The notes under the pieces were generated by a model that had not been told where the DNA came from, ran no database searches, and was given only the letters and a program-made list of their open reading frames with translations. Shown piece by piece: positions 62,080 through 64,000 of a stretch of 64,000 bases of DNA; the first letter of the stretch is position 1; each line of letters begins with the position of its first letter. The translations under genes and the position numbers were made by a program. The stretch is taken from NCBI GenBank assembly GCA_021805445.1, contig JAJZFH010000047.1, positions 97,322 to 161,321 of the forward strand. Direction: 5' to 3'. The stretch is from Pseudomonadota bacterium (GTDB taxonomy: Bacteria; Pseudomonadota; Gammaproteobacteria; Burkholderiales; Ferrovaceae).

Positions 62080-64000
62080 TCAGTGGACGAAAAGCGATTC
62101 CACCGCCTTTTCCAGCACCTGAACCAGCGTACGCGCCAAGACGCCCCCCACCGAAAACCGGGGATCATCGAGCGATCCGGCAATGGGCAAATTCATGGTG
62201 ATCCTGCCCTGTGGGTCCTGGAGCAGAGAAACCGCCAATGCCACTGGAAAGTGGGTAATCCCGGGGCTGGCCACCGGTTTTCCAAAAGTCAGTTCATTCA
62301 GAACCAGATGATTGGTGGCTTGCAGGTCATGGTTCTTGACCGAGTAATGCGCATCGAAGGACAATTTTCCCCGTTCGATGTCATATCCCACGTATTTTCC
62401 CGAATAGGGACTGAACTGCGCCAGATCCATGCCGTTCACCTGAGCGGTCATGTCCAGAAAAAGATTCTGCGCCAGCGGATTGATCTGTCCCTCGATCAAG
62501 AGCGGGGCATCATGGACGCGTCCCCGCAATTCCAGACGTGCCGTGGTATCTTCCGCCGAGGAAAGCCCATCGATTTCCCCGCCCAGACCGGTGAGATCGG
62601 CTTCATAACTGGGATGCACATAGTCATCCCGATAGTGGATCGTCCCCCCTCGCAAGGTCACCTTGCGGATCACCACCGCCGCCTCCTGCGCGGCAACCGA
62701 TGAACCCTCGGGCCGGACCGTCTCCCGAGGAGGGGAGGATCCCGCGAATTTTGAAGGAACGGGCAAGGAATTCAGCAAATTCCCCCAGTTCAGGGTTGCA
62801 TCCGGCAAGAGGTGGAGTCGGGCATAGAAATCGCCGAATGCCAACTGATCCAGGGTCAGATGCAGGGGGTTCAAGGTGGCTTCCCCCTGCGCGAACAGGC
62901 TCTTGCTGCGCCACAGCAGTCGGCCTCGTCGACCTTCGCGCACCACCAACTCATCGGCCCATACCTGCCCTCGATAGCGCCCCTGCCAGAGTCGTTGCGC
63001 AGAGAAGGTCCCATCCAGGACCCCCTCCGACGATAACTGCCCATGTTCCAGCCGGACCTGGGCATATGCTGCCAACCAGGGCTGGAAGGGCCGTAAATCC
63101 AGGTGTTGGACATGCACGGCCAAGTGTGCCGTGCGGGCCGCCGGGTCCACGGGACCGGTCATTTGAATTTGGCCCTGCGCGCCCACCTGCAGCGTCAAAG
63201 ACAGAGGAAAGGAGGCGGGCCAGGCCAGTTTTTTCACCTGGGCACTCAATTGCACGCCCTCCAGCCCGGCACCTCGCCACCGCACCTGATCCGTGGTCCA
63301 GTGCAGCCCGCTCAATTCTCCCTGCAACGCGCTCCAGTCGGAGCCCCAAAAGGCAAAGTGCGTGGTCAGTACGCCGGGGGAAACCGACCAGGGCGGAACC
63401 CAGGGCGCCAGCATGCGCATCAGATCGAATCCGCGTATGGACAAGTCTCCTTCCCCCCTCAATCGGGAAGAAAAAGGACGAATCTGCGCTACCAGGGCAA
63501 TGGAGGCACCATCCACCTCGGCGTGAAGCGAGGGGAATAACCAGGTGTCCTTGTTCCGTAAGGACAGTCGAGGAATCTCGAACTGAAGATTGCGAATGTC
63601 GTGCCGGATGCCCTTACCCTGGTCCCATACCGACCCTTCGCCGCGCACGATCCGGACCTTTTCCACGAGTAAAGGAAACCCGCCCCCCGAAGAAGGGCCA
63701 GCCAGACGCGCCAGATTCCATTCTCCCGCAGGACTGCGTACCAGGTGAACGACGGGATGGGTCAGGGTCAATTCATCGATGACGGGGATGGGACGCAGGC
63801 CCGAGTGAAGTACCAAGTGCCCGTCCAGATCCTCACACCCCCCCACGAGCGTCTGCCCGTCGGCTTCGTAGAGCCGAACCGCATGCGCATGGACCCGAAA
63901 AGGAAAAACCCCCACCTCGAGCGAACCGATCACCAACCGGTGATGGGTCTCCTCTGCCCAGTGTTGCGCTTGGCGGTGAATCAACCCAGGCAACCACCCT
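62080..64000 (-). CDS. DUF748/AsmA-like protein, C-terminal part (5' end outside window)
   Basis: At least 637 residues; the frame remains open to the window edge, so the membrane anchor and start lie beyond 64000. The visible part opens with HHRLVIGSLEVGVFPFRVHAHAV and INPLAQNLFLDMTAQVNGMDLAQFSPYSGKYVGYDI appears near the end, typical of DUF748 proteins that carry AsmA-like repeats. These are thought to act in the cell envelope; the exact role is unknown. It converges on the LuxR-type regulator, eight bases away. Confidence 0.88.
   Translation of the reverse strand, partial: GWLPGLIHRQAQHWAEETHHRLVIGSLEVGVFPFRVHAHAVRLYEADGQTLVGGCEDLDGHLVLHSGLRPIPVIDELTLTHPVVHLVRSPAGEWNLARLAGPSSGGGFPLLVEKVRIVRGEGSVWDQGKGIRHDIRNLQFEIPRLSLRNKDTWLFPSLHAEVDGASIALVAQIRPFSSRLRGEGDLSIRGFDLMRMLAPWVPPWSVSPGVLTTHFAFWGSDWSALQGELSGLHWTTDQVRWRGAGLEGVQLSAQVKKLAWPASFPLSLTLQVGAQGQIQMTGPVDPAARTAHLAVHVQHLDLRPFQPWLAAYAQVRLEHGQLSSEGVLDGTFSAQRLWQGRYRGQVWADELVVREGRRGRLLWRSKSLFAQGEATLNPLHLTLDQLAFGDFYARLHLLPDATLNWGNLLNSLPVPSKFAGSSPPRETVRPEGSSVAAQEAAVVIRKVTLRGGTIHYRDDYVHPSYEADLTGLGGEIDGLSSAEDTTARLELRGRVHDAPLLIEGQINPLAQNLFLDMTAQVNGMDLAQFSPYSGKYVGYDIERGKLSFDAHYSVKNHDLQATNHLVLNELTFGKPVASPGITHFPVALAVSLLQDPQGRITMNLPIAGSLDDPRFSVGGVLARTLVQVLEKAVESLFVH

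Overview
This 64 kb window reads as ordinary bacterial chromosome: high GC, very gene-dense, with many stop/start overlaps and no gap above 300 bases. Gene content and order are proteobacterial. The ilvE, CHCC zinc-finger and waaF string, the yhdP, nitrilase, tldD and DAHP synthase block, the thrS-infC-rpmI-rplT-pheST-ihfA-merR block and the rlmN-rodZ-ispG-hisS-yfgM-bamB-der block together fit Betaproteobacteria best in my recollection, with Gammaproteobacteria as the alternative. That placement is an inference. The left edge carries serine-cycle genes (hydroxypyruvate reductase, malate-CoA ligase, malyl-CoA lyase), which points to a methylotroph or another one-carbon or glyoxylate-handling organism.

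Layout. 1-5779 (+): end of hprA, mtkA, mtkB, mcl, then coaBC, dut and a cbiX-like chelatase. 5818-13176: a signalling island. On the minus strand are an excisionase-type HTH/receiver protein, a large hybrid histidine kinase and a single-domain receiver. Divergently on the plus strand are a chemoreceptor and a receiver/HD-GYP protein. Kinase and chemoreceptor each carry a CxxCH motif in the periplasmic loop, so both probably sense through c-type haem. 13254-39068 (-): a 26 kb housekeeping run from tRNA-Pro to yhdP, covering translation (pheST, rplT, rpmI, infC, thrS, hisS, tilS, rlmN), ribosome assembly (der), outer-membrane assembly (bamB, yhdP), isoprenoids (ispG), fatty acids (accA) and aromatic amino acids (DAHP synthase). 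39151-41276 (+): ilvE, zinc finger, waaF.

41273-47392 (-): a conjugation-type (trb) type IV secretion block in the order trbB-C-D-E-J-L plus an unknown 86-aa gene. The outer-core genes, coupling protein and relaxase are absent from the window. 47463-64000: alr, a YheT-like hydrolase, phosphomannomutase, the 4.5S SRP RNA, a PagL-like protein, dnaX-ybaB-recR, serS, an MltF-like lytic transglycosylase, ispD-ispF, ribA, a TerC-family protein, a quinone reductase, chorismate lyase, a LuxR-type response regulator and the start-truncated end of a DUF748/AsmA-like gene.

The strongest candidates for new biology are the paired haem-c sensor kinase and chemoreceptor with their HD-GYP and receiver partners, and a run of nine G at the HTH/receiver-kinase junction, where loss of one G would fuse the two proteins in frame. 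The isolated half of a trb secretion system set among core genes is also worth a look.
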